From Paenibacillus montaniterrae (GTDB taxonomy: Bacteria > Bacillota > Bacilli > Paenibacillales > Paenibacillaceae): DNA of 64,000 nucleotides. The notes under the pieces were generated by a model, which saw only the letters and a list, made by a program, of their open reading frames with translations, searched no databases and was not told where the DNA came from. The translations under genes and the position numbers were made by a program. Numbering within the stretch: the first letter of the stretch is position 1; every line of letters begins with the position of its first letter. Shown here one piece after another: positions 42,261 through 51,040 of this stretch. The DNA lies in assembly GCF_018403185.1 (NCBI RefSeq), contig NZ_BOSE01000013.1, forward strand, positions 1-64,000, in the 5' to 3' direction.

Positions 42261-43340
42261 GTGAGTCTGCTGAGTTATTTTGACCCAGTAATGGACGATG
42301 CAATAGAGCGAAATGATGTGGAAGCGGTAAAATCTCTACTAGCAAACGGGTTTGATCTTACACCTGTCCCTGGTCAGGGGACGTATCTTTCCCGCGCATG
42401 GACCTATCGCAAGAAGTACAGCTTTGAAATCGTAAAACTATTTATTGAACATGGCGAGAGCTTAAATTATCCCGGTCATCCGTCTATTGTAATGGCGGCT
42501 ATGCGTGGGAAGCTTCATGAAATCCAATATGTGCTTGATCGAGGGGCAGATATTAACGCAGTCACGCATACAGGGGTGTCTGCGCTATGGACGGCAGCGT
42601 ACGATAACAATAAGAAGGTCGTTGCGTACTTGTTGAGCGCAGGGATCGATTTGCAGGCTCACGGAGGAACAGCGCTGCAAACGGCAGCGTTTCATGGCAA
42701 TTTGGAGCTCGTAAAAATGCTGGTCCAAGCTGGGGTCAATATTAACTATCAAAGCTTTGATGATCACCCTGATTATTCGTATACACCGCTTCATAAGGCA
42801 GCCTATGGGCATTTGTCGGTCGTCCAATATTTACTTGAGAATGGCGCCGATACCCGCTTGAAAAATCATTACGGAGAAAGAGCCGTACATATTGCCAGAG
42901 TCAATCATAAGGAGATAGCGGAGCTTATCTCATCCTATGAGCCGGAGGACTTGCATAATTATGATGCCAAAATAGATGAGCTTAAGCGCATGAAGCTCCC
43001 GAAAAGCATCATTCAAGATCTTGGGGAAGAAAGACAGAGGGTAGAGCTAGCCGACTCGAAGCACCTCGATTATGTGGTTTACTGCTCTGTTCATGATGTG
43101 ACGGAGGCAACCTTTGCTGGATTACGCCTTATCAACTTGCTGGCAGATACAGACGGGTATGATTCTTACGGCATGCTGGTGTGGGTTCCAGCTAAAAAAG
43201 CTCTCGGCACATATGATGTTGAGCATCGTACACTCGCCATATTGAATAAAGTAACCTGGAAAGCATTCCGCAAATCGCCAGGCAAGTACCTTGATATGAT
43301 ACTGGATGGCGAGTACGACCCAGTCGAAGAGCTTGATTAG
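42261..43340 (+). CDS. Ankyrin-repeat protein
   Basis: A 359-residue soluble protein with about five ankyrin repeats in residues 10-225 (for example HTGVSALWTAAYDNNKKVVAYLLSA-type units and TPLHKAAYGHLSVVQYLLENGAD). The C-terminal 130 residues (KIDELKRMKLPKSIIQDLGE... YGMLVWVPAKKALGTYDVEH) form a domain I do not recognise. The start is a GTG at 42261 with a G-rich but poor ribosome-binding site. The next gene starts 23 bases downstream, so the two likely form an operon. Ankyrin proteins bind other proteins; the partner may be the neighbour. Confidence 0.87.
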   Translation: MSLLSYFDPVMDDAIERNDVEAVKSLLANGFDLTPVPGQGTYLSRAWTYRKKYSFEIVKLFIEHGESLNYPGHPSIVMAAMRGKLHEIQYVLDRGADINAVTHTGVSALWTAAYDNNKKVVAYLLSAGIDLQAHGGTALQTAAFHGNLELVKMLVQAGVNINYQSFDDHPDYSYTPLHKAAYGHLSVVQYLLENGADTRLKNHYGERAVHIARVNHKEIAELISSYEPEDLHNYDAKIDELKRMKLPKSIIQDLGEERQRVELADSKHLDYVVYCSVHDVTEATFAGLRLINLLADTDGYDSYGMLVWVPAKKALGTYDVEHRTLAILNKVTWKAFRKSPGKYLDMILDGEYDPVEELD

Positions 43341-43363
43341 AGAGTGAGAGGCAGGTAGAGCGA

Positions 43364-44404
43364 GTGGATAAACAGTTAGAAATTAGAAAGGCAATCAACG
43401 GACTATCCTTGCAGGAAGCACAGCAGCTGCTTACAATCATCAAGCTGCAGCTGGATATGGTGGAAGCGAAAGGTGAAAAAGTAGATCTCTATACAAACTT
43501 AAGAGAGTTGTATGAGAAGCTGCTAGTTCCTCATCCTCGCGTCTCGATATGGGAGCCAAATGAAACTGCTGAGCAGGTGCATATCGTGTTCGGTGATTCT
43601 GCTGCCGGCAGCTTGAAGATGGCGATCAAGCAGCTGGGATTAGCAGATACGAATAAAATGATCGTGTTTCGAGAACAATTTTCTATCGGTCCTCTATGGC
43701 AGCTTCATGAGGAGGCGGGCAGGGCCTATAGAGCGGAATGGTTTCGAGATCATATCAACATTGAGGTCGATGTCGATGATTATGATTCCGTCTACGATCA
43801 GAAAATAACGGAGCAAATCAATCGTATTCCGGCTGAGGCAACGATTGTTGTATGGAGCGGGAACAATGCGCATGAGCAGGCAGGGCTGCGCTATGCTCTT
43901 TATTTGCTGCGGGATAAACCTAATCGCATCGTCCTGTTTAATGCAGCCGCAGCATGTGAAGCAACATTTAACACTGCTGACCGGTACATCAATTATTTGC
44001 ATGCAGGCGAAATTCCTCCGGAAAAGCTGCAAGCTGTTTTTCGGGAAATCGCCAATATCGAAGCAATAACCTTAGAAACGAGACAACTGCTGGAGCATGA
44101 ATGGTTAACGCTCGCCAATCATCGGGATGTGCTGCGTATATGGGATGGCGAACAGATACGAAACGTCGACGAGCATTACTACGATGCTTATTTGCTGGAG
44201 ACAGTGGACAAGCTGCATGCCTCTCGGCAAAATCGTGACTTTATTAAAGCAGCAAGAGTAATTGGCGAGGCGCTCGGATACTGTGATCAGTATGTGGGCG
44301 ACCTTTACTTTGAATACAGACTACGAGAGCTCATATATCGTGGAGCTTTGGCAATCCAAGGTGTGCCACGCGCAATGAGGTATTACAGCGTAAGGCGCAA
44401 ATAA
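43364..44404 (+). CDS. DUF1835/DUF3658 domain protein
   Basis: A 346-residue cytoplasmic protein. Residues 1-60 are a helical segment; a DUF1835 domain begins near VHIVFGDSAAGSLKMAIKQ (about residue 70) and a DUF3658 domain covers the C terminus (YFEYRLRELIYRGALAIQG). Both domains are of unknown function and common in Paenibacillus and Bacillus. The start is GTG 43364. It is probably cotranscribed with the ankyrin gene. Confidence 0.88.
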   Translation: MDKQLEIRKAINGLSLQEAQQLLTIIKLQLDMVEAKGEKVDLYTNLRELYEKLLVPHPRVSIWEPNETAEQVHIVFGDSAAGSLKMAIKQLGLADTNKMIVFREQFSIGPLWQLHEEAGRAYRAEWFRDHINIEVDVDDYDSVYDQKITEQINRIPAEATIVVWSGNNAHEQAGLRYALYLLRDKPNRIVLFNAAAACEATFNTADRYINYLHAGEIPPEKLQAVFREIANIEAITLETRQLLEHEWLTLANHRDVLRIWDGEQIRNVDEHYYDAYLLETVDKLHASRQNRDFIKAARVIGEALGYCDQYVGDLYFEYRLRELIYRGALAIQGVPRAMRYYSVRRK

Positions 44405-44418
44405 CATACTGATAATTG

Positions 44419-44470
44419 AAGCACAAAAAAACGCATGGTCCTGATCACGGACATGCGTTTTTTTGTGCTT
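44419..44470. terminator. Terminator after the DUF1835 gene
   Basis: A 19-bp perfect stem (aagcacaaaaaaacgcatg and its complement) with A and T runs inside the stem, able to work on both strands. Confidence 0.9.
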
Positions 44471-44594
44471 TTTAGCGCTGCCTGCTTGGATTTTGCTGCA
44501 TATCATCAAGTGACTATTCGAGCAAGTAATGACTATTTGCCGTAATTGGCAGCAGGAATAGCCTTTGTCCAGTGAGATGAACAAGTGAGGACTA

Positions 44595-44623
44595 TCGACG
44601 GTAATCGATGCCTTCGCTATGAT
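44595..44623 (+). promoter_or_regulatory. Possible promoter of the second sugar operon
   Basis: TCGACG (44595-44600), 17-base spacer, TATGAT (44618-44623), about 50 bases before the first permease gene. Short repeats (tgactatt twice at 44511-44537) lie upstream. Confidence 0.4.
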
Positions 44624-44673
44624 GGGGCTACAGTTCCAGAAATATGCTGGGAATACGAAAGGAAGGAAGCGAA

Positions 44674-45627
44674 ATGTTAAAAAGTATGAAGGCTCGGGCC
44701 ATGCGAAACACGGCGGCGTCACCGTCGATCCTGCTCGGCAGACTGATCCGAAACCGATGGCTGTATATTATGCTGCTCCCGGGGCTATTGTATTTTCTTA
44801 TCTTCAAATATTGGCCCATGTACGGAATATTTATCGCATTTAAAGACTATCAGCCCTTTCTAGGATTTTGGGACAGCCCATTTGTTGGACTGAAGCATTT
44901 TGAACGGTTATTTAACGATTCTAATTTTTGGATGCTGTTTCGCAATACACTTATTCTGGCAACGTACAACATATTGTTTTTCTTTCCGCTGCCCATTATT
45001 ATCGCGCTTATGCTGAATGAGCTACGGTTTGAATTTTTGAAGCGAACGATCCAAACGCTGGTCTACATTCCTCATTTCATGTCTTGGGTCGTCGTTGTTG
45101 GCATCGCCTACATCTTCTTAACGACGGAAGGCGGAATTGTAAATGAGCTGCTTGTACGGCTCGGCGGCGAAAAAATCAATTTCCTGATCAGCAATGACTG
45201 GTTTAGGACCGTAGTTACATTAGAGGTGATATGGAAGGAAACAGGCTGGGGCACAATTATTTTCCTGGCAGCGCTTGCCGGCGTTGATCCGCAGCTGTAT
45301 GAAGCGGCTCGGATTGACGGGGCGAATCGTTTGCGCCAGCTATGGCATATTACGCTGCCTGCAATCCGCAGCACAATTATTATTTTGCTCATTTTAAGGC
45401 TGGGAAGCTTTCTTGATACCGGCTTCGAGCAAATTTTCCTGATGCTCAACGCAATGAATCGCGATGTCGGAGAGGTATTCGATACGTACGTCTATTCTGT
45501 AGGGATCAGCCAGGGGCAGTACAGCTTTAGTACGGCGGTCGGGTTGTTCAAGTCAATTATAGGGCTGTTCCTTGTCGTTGTATCCAACTACCTGGCTAAA
45601 AAATTCGGAGAAGAAGGCATCTATTAG
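44674..45627 (+). CDS. Sugar ABC transporter permease (LplB type)
   Basis: A 317-residue permease with six transmembrane helices and coupling motif EAARIDGANRLRQ. The N-terminal region KYWPMYGIFIAFKDYQPFLG marks the LplB group; a 30-residue cytoplasmic extension precedes the first helix. ATG 44674 has aaggaag upstream; an in-frame ATG at 44644 has no site. First gene of a permease-permease-lipoprotein operon, an order different from the operon at 4906. Confidence 0.93.
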   Translation: MLKSMKARAMRNTAASPSILLGRLIRNRWLYIMLLPGLLYFLIFKYWPMYGIFIAFKDYQPFLGFWDSPFVGLKHFERLFNDSNFWMLFRNTLILATYNILFFFPLPIIIALMLNELRFEFLKRTIQTLVYIPHFMSWVVVVGIAYIFLTTEGGIVNELLVRLGGEKINFLISNDWFRTVVTLEVIWKETGWGTIIFLAALAGVDPQLYEAARIDGANRLRQLWHITLPAIRSTIIILLILRLGSFLDTGFEQIFLMLNAMNRDVGEVFDTYVYSVGISQGQYSFSTAVGLFKSIIGLFLVVVSNYLAKKFGEEGIY

Positions 45628-45640
45628 AAGTGGAGGATGA

Positions 45641-46528
45641 ATGAACATGCACATTAAGTCTGGCTGGGGCAGCCGAATTTTTGATACCTTAAACATCTCG
45701 CTGCTGATTGCTTTTGCATTGGCTACCGTGATCCCGTTTATTTATGTCATTGCCGGGTCGTTCGCCACTCAGAAGGAGCTGCTGCTGCGTGGATTTATTT
45801 TATTCCCGACAGAGTTTACGCTCGATGCCTACAAATATATTTTTTCTACCCAGACGCTTGTCAGAAGCCTGGCGGTAACGATATATATTACAGTCGTGGG
45901 GACGCTGATCAATATTTTCTTTACTTGCTTGATGGCATACCCGCTGGCGCGAAAGGATATGGATTTTCGCAAGCCGATTTTGCTAATGGTTGTGTTTACG
46001 ATGCTGTTTAGCGGCGGGATGATTCCTACCTTTCTTGTTGTCAAGCAGCTAGGGATGATCGACTCGTATTGGTCGTTAATGATTCCAGGCGCAATCAGCG
46101 CCTTTAACCTCATCATTATTAGAAACTTTTTTCAGCAGCTGCCGGACGGGCTGGAGGAGTCTGCCAAGATCGACGGCTGCAACGATTTAGGCATTTTTAT
46201 TCGCATTGTACTGCCATTATCGATGCCGGCGATTGCTACATTCTCGTTATTTTATGCCGTCGGTCACTGGAACACCTTCTTCAACGCCATTCTGTACATT
46301 AATGACAATACAAAATGGCCGATTCAAGTTCTTCTTAGACAAATTGTCATCCTGGCCTCAGGTGGAGTTGGAGATTCTACCGCAATGGAGGCTGATTACG
46401 TCACCCCGCCAGAGCAGTCTGTCAAAATGGCTGTGATCGTGGTATCTACTCTGCCGATCCTGCTGGTATACCCATTTTTGCAAAAGCATTTCGCCAAAGG
46501 GGTACTGCTGGGCTCGGTTAAGGGTTGA
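45641..46528 (+). CDS. Sugar ABC transporter permease (LplC/YtcP type)
   Basis: A 295-residue permease with six transmembrane helices, coupling motif EESAKIDGCNDLGI and the C-terminal FAKGVLLGSVKG. The ribosome-binding site ggagg lies 4 bases before ATG 45641 and 10 before ATG 45647, so the start could be either. It forms the channel with the preceding permease. Confidence 0.93.
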   Translation: MNMHIKSGWGSRIFDTLNISLLIAFALATVIPFIYVIAGSFATQKELLLRGFILFPTEFTLDAYKYIFSTQTLVRSLAVTIYITVVGTLINIFFTCLMAYPLARKDMDFRKPILLMVVFTMLFSGGMIPTFLVVKQLGMIDSYWSLMIPGAISAFNLIIIRNFFQQLPDGLEESAKIDGCNDLGIFIRIVLPLSMPAIATFSLFYAVGHWNTFFNAILYINDNTKWPIQVLLRQIVILASGGVGDSTAMEADYVTPPEQSVKMAVIVVSTLPILLVYPFLQKHFAKGVLLGSVKG

Positions 46529-46563
46529 TCATATAAAGTAAAATGATAAGGGGAGGATTTAAG

Positions 46564-48057
46564 ATGAAAAAGTCGATTGGAAAAGTAACCGCCTTGCTAG
46601 TTGTCTTAACGATGCTAGCAAGCGCTTGTGCGCAAAAGGAACCTGCAGCGGGTGGCAATGAGGGAGCGAAGCAAGGGAAGCTTGAGCTCACGATGATGCT
46701 GCCATCCTACAATCCAGAGCAGATGCCTGCTAACAGCTCCGTGCTTCAATTGCTGGAAGAAAAAACGAATACGGAGCTAACGGTGTCCTGGGTGCCATCA
46801 TCTACCTATACCGACAAGCTTAGCGCCACCATTGCATCCGGCGAGCTGCCGAAAACATTTGTTGCGCTTGAACCGAAGGCTTCCTATATTGTGAATGCAG
46901 TCCGCTCGGGCATGTTTTGGGAGATCGGACCTTACCTGGAAAGCTATCCGAATCTGAGCAGAATGTCTGATGTCGTCTTGCAGAATGTGTCGATTGATGG
47001 AAAAGTTTACGGCGTGTATCGGGAAAGGGATCTTTCGCGCTTTGGCCTAATGATTCGTCAGGACTGGCTCGATAATTTGGGTATGCAGCCGCCTAAAACA
47101 ATTGACGAGCTGTACAATGTGCTGAAAGCCTTTACAACAGATGATCCAGACAAAAACGGCAAGCCGGATACGATTGGCTTGGCAGTAGGGATGCAAGGAA
47201 ACAACATAGCCGGGTTTAAAGACATTCTGGTTTATATGGGCGGCCCTAATGAATGGGAGCTTATAGACGGACAGCTGGTGCCAGCTCATATGACGGAAGC
47301 TTATATGGAGACGATGAAGTTTTACAAGCGATTGTATGATGAGAACATTATGAATAAAGATTTTGCCATTGTTCAGGATGGACGTTCGGTTATGAATAAA
47401 GGCCAGGCCGGCCTATGGATCGACAATATGCTGGACGGCAAAGGCATTGAGGACAACATTAAGAAAATTATGCCGGACGCGAAAATCAATTTGCTTAATC
47501 GCATTGCAGGACCGAAGGGCGAGCGAGCACGGGCTGGCGCTGGATTTTTGGGCATGTATATGATCCCGAAAACGAGTGTGCAAACAGAAGATGAGCTGAA
47601 GCAAATTCTCGCTTATTTCGACCGTGTTTCCGAGGAGGACATTCAAAATCTGATGAAATACGGTGTTGAAGGCAAGCAGTTTACGATTGAAAACGGAACG
47701 TATACCCCTAGCGAGGATCAGAAGCTAAGAGCCGAAATTACAGACGGCAATCAGTTTATGGTGCTGCAGGATAAGGTGGTCAACTACGGAACAGAGCTGG
47801 AGCAGCTAAGTACACAGCTGTTTATTGACAATGCCACAATTGCAGTCTCCAACCCTGCTTCGCCGTTTATTTCCAATACCGAGATCGAGAAAGGTAAGGA
47901 AATTTCGAAAATTATTGCAGATGCGACGGTAAAATTCATTATGGGTCAAGTAAATGAACAGGATTGGGAGCGCGAGGTCGACAAATGGCTGCAAAGCGGC
48001 GGCAGCAAAATTATCGAGGAAATGAATGCGGAATACGCCAAATTAGGACAGCAATAG
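46564..48057 (+). CDS. Sugar ABC transporter, substrate-binding lipoprotein
   Basis: A 497-residue lipoprotein with lipobox LASAC (Cys22) and an extracellular solute-binding domain of family 1. ATG 46564 follows gggagg; an upstream in-frame ATG at 46543 is unlikely. Last gene of the transporter operon; again no ATPase is encoded. The following regulator gene with an extracellular sensor probably controls the operon. The sugar is unknown. Confidence 0.92.
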   Translation: MKKSIGKVTALLVVLTMLASACAQKEPAAGGNEGAKQGKLELTMMLPSYNPEQMPANSSVLQLLEEKTNTELTVSWVPSSTYTDKLSATIASGELPKTFVALEPKASYIVNAVRSGMFWEIGPYLESYPNLSRMSDVVLQNVSIDGKVYGVYRERDLSRFGLMIRQDWLDNLGMQPPKTIDELYNVLKAFTTDDPDKNGKPDTIGLAVGMQGNNIAGFKDILVYMGGPNEWELIDGQLVPAHMTEAYMETMKFYKRLYDENIMNKDFAIVQDGRSVMNKGQAGLWIDNMLDGKGIEDNIKKIMPDAKINLLNRIAGPKGERARAGAGFLGMYMIPKTSVQTEDELKQILAYFDRVSEEDIQNLMKYGVEGKQFTIENGTYTPSEDQKLRAEITDGNQFMVLQDKVVNYGTELEQLSTQLFIDNATIAVSNPASPFISNTEIEKGKEISKIIADATVKFIMGQVNEQDWEREVDKWLQSGGSKIIEEMNAEYAKLGQQ

Positions 48058-48245
48058 GTTGAAATGATTGTTTACAACTTGATAGCTCCTGACGGTCAAC
48101 GAAAATAACTCAAGCTTCCTGCCACAATAAGCTGAAGACAATATCGTTAGGCGCAAGGGCCGGCATGCAATAAAAAATGGATGGTTAGCAATCCCATTTT
48201 CATGTAGACTTGTATTATTATCGTGAATAACGATTGGGAGGGGCT

Positions 48246-50516
48246 ATGAGTTTTCGTTCTTCGTCCTACTTATTAAGGTTAATGATACTGTCGATCGTAA
48301 TCGGCACGATTCCCGTCTTGCTGCTAGGGACATTTGCTTATTATAATTCCTCTCGCATCGTACAAGCGAAAGTAAACGAGAGCAATACGCAGCTGCTGCA
48401 GCAAACCCAGCTGCGAGTCGAGCAGACGCTTAGAACAATCGATAATTCAGCTACACAGCTGCTGCAATCTCCGGTTGTGACAAGCGTGTTCGACAAGGAG
48501 ATCACCAATGAAGATTTTCAGCTGGTGCATGAGCTGTACAATGGAATCTCCTTGATACAAACCTATGAGCGCGGCATTAAGGATGTGTTTCTTTACAGCT
48601 TAAGCAAGCAATGGATCATTTCGAGCAGTGGGGTTAACGACTACAGCTTGCCTGCATTCAAGCCACAGCTTGAAGCCTATGCCAAATTCGCCGCAGGCTC
48701 ATTCTGGACGAGTGAGCCGGGTCATGCAGTTGGAAATGAGCATGCGATCTACTTTATAAAAAAATATCCCTTCAATTCGCCAAATCCAACAGGCGTGATC
48801 TGTGTAGTCCTTTCTTCTGATGCCCTGCGAGAGCTTAACGGAGTAATCGACGGGAATTTGGGAAGCGCTTTTATAATGGACGATCGGTCGCAGGTTATTA
48901 TACATGGCGATCAGAATCTGGTTGGAACGAGCTTGGCGGAGCAGCCTTATTTGCAGAAGCTCCTCCACTCGCAGGAGGCGACCGGACAGTACACAGCGAG
49001 GTTCGAGGGAGAGAAGGTTACCGTTACCTATCGGAAGTCGTCCTATAATAGTTGGTATTATGTTTCGATTGCCTCCAATGAACTGATCAATAAAGAAAAT
49101 AGAATAATAGGCTGGTTGACGATCTTCGTCTGCTTGGGGATTATGCTGGTCACGCTCATGCTGGCCTGGTTCGGCTCAAAAAAAATGTACGGACCGATTC
49201 AAACGATTTATCACAAGCTCATGGGCATGCCTTCTGTAGCTGACGGAAGCAAGCCAAGCGGAGAACTGCAGGTCATTGGCGAAGGCGTTAATTATTTGAT
49301 CCGCAATCAATCGATTATGCTGGATGAGCTTAAAGGGCAGCAGGCGCAGCTGAAGGAGTTTTTCGTGCAAAAACTGTTTAGCGGCACGATTAAGCCGACC
49401 GCATTTGAGGAGAAGCTTGGCTTGTTCGGCTTGGAGCAGCCTTGGCGCTCTATGTGCGTCGTTGCAATTCAAATCGACAGTCTGAAGGATACGAGATATG
49501 AAGAGGCCAATCGCGATTTGCTGATGTTCGCGGTTAACAATATTGTTGGTGAGCTCGTGCCTGTGGAACAAAGGCTGGTGCCGATTGTAAAATCGGATAG
49601 CCAGGTGACAATCGTCGGCTCGTCAGTGGACGGCTCGGCATTCAAGCACCATATCTTTTCCCTCGCTGATCAGATTCAAAAGGCGATTCTTCAATATTTG
49701 GATATTAGAGTGAGCATCGGCATCAGCCGAACGTTCAGCTCCTTCGAGGAAACGCAGCAGGCGCAGCATGAAGCGATGACAGCGTTGAAGTACAGGGTCG
49801 GGCTTGGCCAGGAATCCATTCTATTTATCGAGGATGTGCAGCCGCAGAAGGTCGACTGGTACCGATATCCTTATATGGGCGAGCAGACGCTGCTCGACGC
49901 GATCAGATCGGGGAGTGTGTCGCAGGCTGAGCAAGCCTTGCGCCAATTTATCGAGGAGTTGTTCCAGCCGCAAAAGCAGCATCGGGATTACCAGCTGTCG
50001 TTAATGCGTCTATTCGTAGATCTTCTTAAGTTTGGTCAGGAATTAAGCCTTCCGATGGACAACATTTCGCAGGATGAAGCCTCTTTGCTGCAGTCCTTGT
50101 CCAAGCTTAGAAATATTGAAGAGATCGAGAGCTGGTTCTGGACGCATTTTGTACATCCGTATGTTCAGGAGCTGGGCAAGCGGCGAGAGTGTCAATACAA
50201 GCAAATTTCGGAAGCAATTATCGATATGATCACAAGAGAGTTTGACTCGGAGCTAACGCTCGAAGAATGCTCCGCCCGCATTAATTATCATCCGCACTAT
50301 GTGAGTCGTGTTTTCCGGCAGGAGACGGGGATTAACTTCGGAGAGTATTTGATGCAGTATCGGATCGATATCGCTAAGAAATGGCTAAGCGAATCCGATA
50401 TGAAGGTTGCCGATATTGCCGAGCGCTTGCAGTACAATAACTCCGCCAATTTCATTCGCTCCTTCCGCAAGCAGGTTGGCATGACGCCGGGCCAGTACCG
50501 GGAAGAACGGAGATAA
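48246..50516 (+). CDS. Membrane-bound AraC-type regulator with extracellular sensor
   Basis: A 756-residue one-component regulator. A transmembrane helix at residues about 10-32 and a second near 287-310 enclose an extracellular CACHE-like sensor. The cytoplasmic part has a helical and GGDEF-derived linker (RVSIGISRTFSSFEETQQA near residue 490) and a C-terminal AraC helix-turn-helix pair (residues about 655-755: LTLEECSARINYHPHYVSRVF, then VADIAERLQYNNSANFIRSF). There is no kinase or receiver domain, so it couples an outside signal to DNA binding in one chain. ATG 48246 follows gggagggg. It sits just after the sugar transporter operon, its likely target. Confidence 0.92.
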   Translation: MSFRSSSYLLRLMILSIVIGTIPVLLLGTFAYYNSSRIVQAKVNESNTQLLQQTQLRVEQTLRTIDNSATQLLQSPVVTSVFDKEITNEDFQLVHELYNGISLIQTYERGIKDVFLYSLSKQWIISSSGVNDYSLPAFKPQLEAYAKFAAGSFWTSEPGHAVGNEHAIYFIKKYPFNSPNPTGVICVVLSSDALRELNGVIDGNLGSAFIMDDRSQVIIHGDQNLVGTSLAEQPYLQKLLHSQEATGQYTARFEGEKVTVTYRKSSYNSWYYVSIASNELINKENRIIGWLTIFVCLGIMLVTLMLAWFGSKKMYGPIQTIYHKLMGMPSVADGSKPSGELQVIGEGVNYLIRNQSIMLDELKGQQAQLKEFFVQKLFSGTIKPTAFEEKLGLFGLEQPWRSMCVVAIQIDSLKDTRYEEANRDLLMFAVNNIVGELVPVEQRLVPIVKSDSQVTIVGSSVDGSAFKHHIFSLADQIQKAILQYLDIRVSIGISRTFSSFEETQQAQHEAMTALKYRVGLGQESILFIEDVQPQKVDWYRYPYMGEQTLLDAIRSGSVSQAEQALRQFIEELFQPQKQHRDYQLSLMRLFVDLLKFGQELSLPMDNISQDEASLLQSLSKLRNIEEIESWFWTHFVHPYVQELGKRRECQYKQISEAIIDMITREFDSELTLEECSARINYHPHYVSRVFRQETGINFGEYLMQYRIDIAKKWLSESDMKVADIAERLQYNNSANFIRSFRKQVGMTPGQYREERR

Positions 50517-50522
50517 GACGTG

Positions 50523-50564
50523 AAAAAACGAAAGCCCGCCTAAGCTGGGGACTTTCGTTTTTTG
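50523..50564 (+). terminator. Terminator of the AraC-type regulator gene
   Basis: Stem aaaaaacgaaag/ctttcgtttttt with an inner ccc/ggg helix and T run. Confidence 0.88.
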
Positions 50565-50609
50565 TTTGTGATACGCCAAAGTTTAATCTATTCAACAACA
50601 ATGCTGACA

Positions 50610-50618
50610 TGCTATAAT
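50610..50618 (+). promoter_or_regulatory. Extended -10 promoter of the holin-like toxin gene
   Basis: TGcTATAAT at 50610-50618, with a poor -35 (ttcaac at 50591). Start of transcription expected near 50625. Confidence 0.6.
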
Positions 50619-50658
50619 CAACGCAGCAATAGAATAGGCTTATTTGGGCGGTCGGCTA

Positions 50659-50677
50659 CCTCTCTACAGAAGGGAGG
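50659..50677 (+). promoter_or_regulatory. Hairpin hiding the toxin ribosome-binding site
   Basis: cctctct (50659-50665) pairs with agggagg (50671-50677) through six Watson-Crick pairs and one G-U. The second arm is the Shine-Dalgarno sequence of the toxin gene, so translation is probably blocked in the primary transcript. Confidence 0.6.
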
Positions 50678-50685
50678 GATGCCTG

Positions 50686-50766
50686 ATGACAGTTTTTGAA
50701 GCACTAATATTAATGCTTACCTTTGGTACGCTTATTGTGATGATACTGTCCTCGAAAGACAAATAG
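50686..50766 (+). CDS. Holin-like toxin (Hol-Tox family), type I toxin
   Basis: A 26-residue hydrophobic peptide that starts MTVFEALILMLTFGTLIVM and ends SSKDK. The N terminus MTVFEALxLMxxFGT is the hallmark of the putative holin-like toxin family of Bacillales and staphylococci. One membrane helix spans most of the peptide. It is made from a strong agggagg site that is folded into a hairpin. The transcript (about 50625-50875) has a 5' to 3' complementary pair and a strong terminator, features of type I toxin messages held inactive until processed. The antitoxin would be an antisense RNA from the minus strand; a candidate minus-strand promoter lies near 50975-50940 but is weak. Toxicity is inferred. 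Confidence 0.75.
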   Translation: MTVFEALILMLTFGTLIVMILSSKDK

Positions 50767-50794
50767 ACCGCCCCAGGAAGGAATCGGTCTATTT
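50761..50794 (+). other. 10-bp hairpin at the toxin stop codon
   Basis: aaatagaccg (50761-50770) pairs perfectly with cggtctattt (50785-50794). The first arm contains the stop codon and overlaps gaccgccc (50766-50773), which is exactly complementary to gggcggtc (50646-50653) in the 5' leader, so two folds compete. Confidence 0.7.
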
Positions 50795-50846
50795 GATCTA
50801 TATTCCAGATTAAAGCCTACCGCCCTTAAAAGCGGCTATTGCAGAG

Positions 50847-50875
50847 GGAGTCGTGTTACCGCACGGCTCCTTTTT
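50847..50875 (+). terminator. Terminator of the toxin message
   Basis: Stem ggagtcgtg/cacggctcc (one G-U) with a 6-base loop and five T. Confidence 0.85.
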
Positions 50876-51040
50876 GCAGTATACGCAAAAGTACGCTATG
50901 CAATTCCATAAATATAATAATATATTTATTTACATATAGATAATAACATTTATGGCTTTATATTTACAAGAGCTTTCGCTCATATTGTTTGCTCAGCCAT
51001 TTCTGGGGTGTCTAGCATTATCGTTTATTTTCCTGCATAC

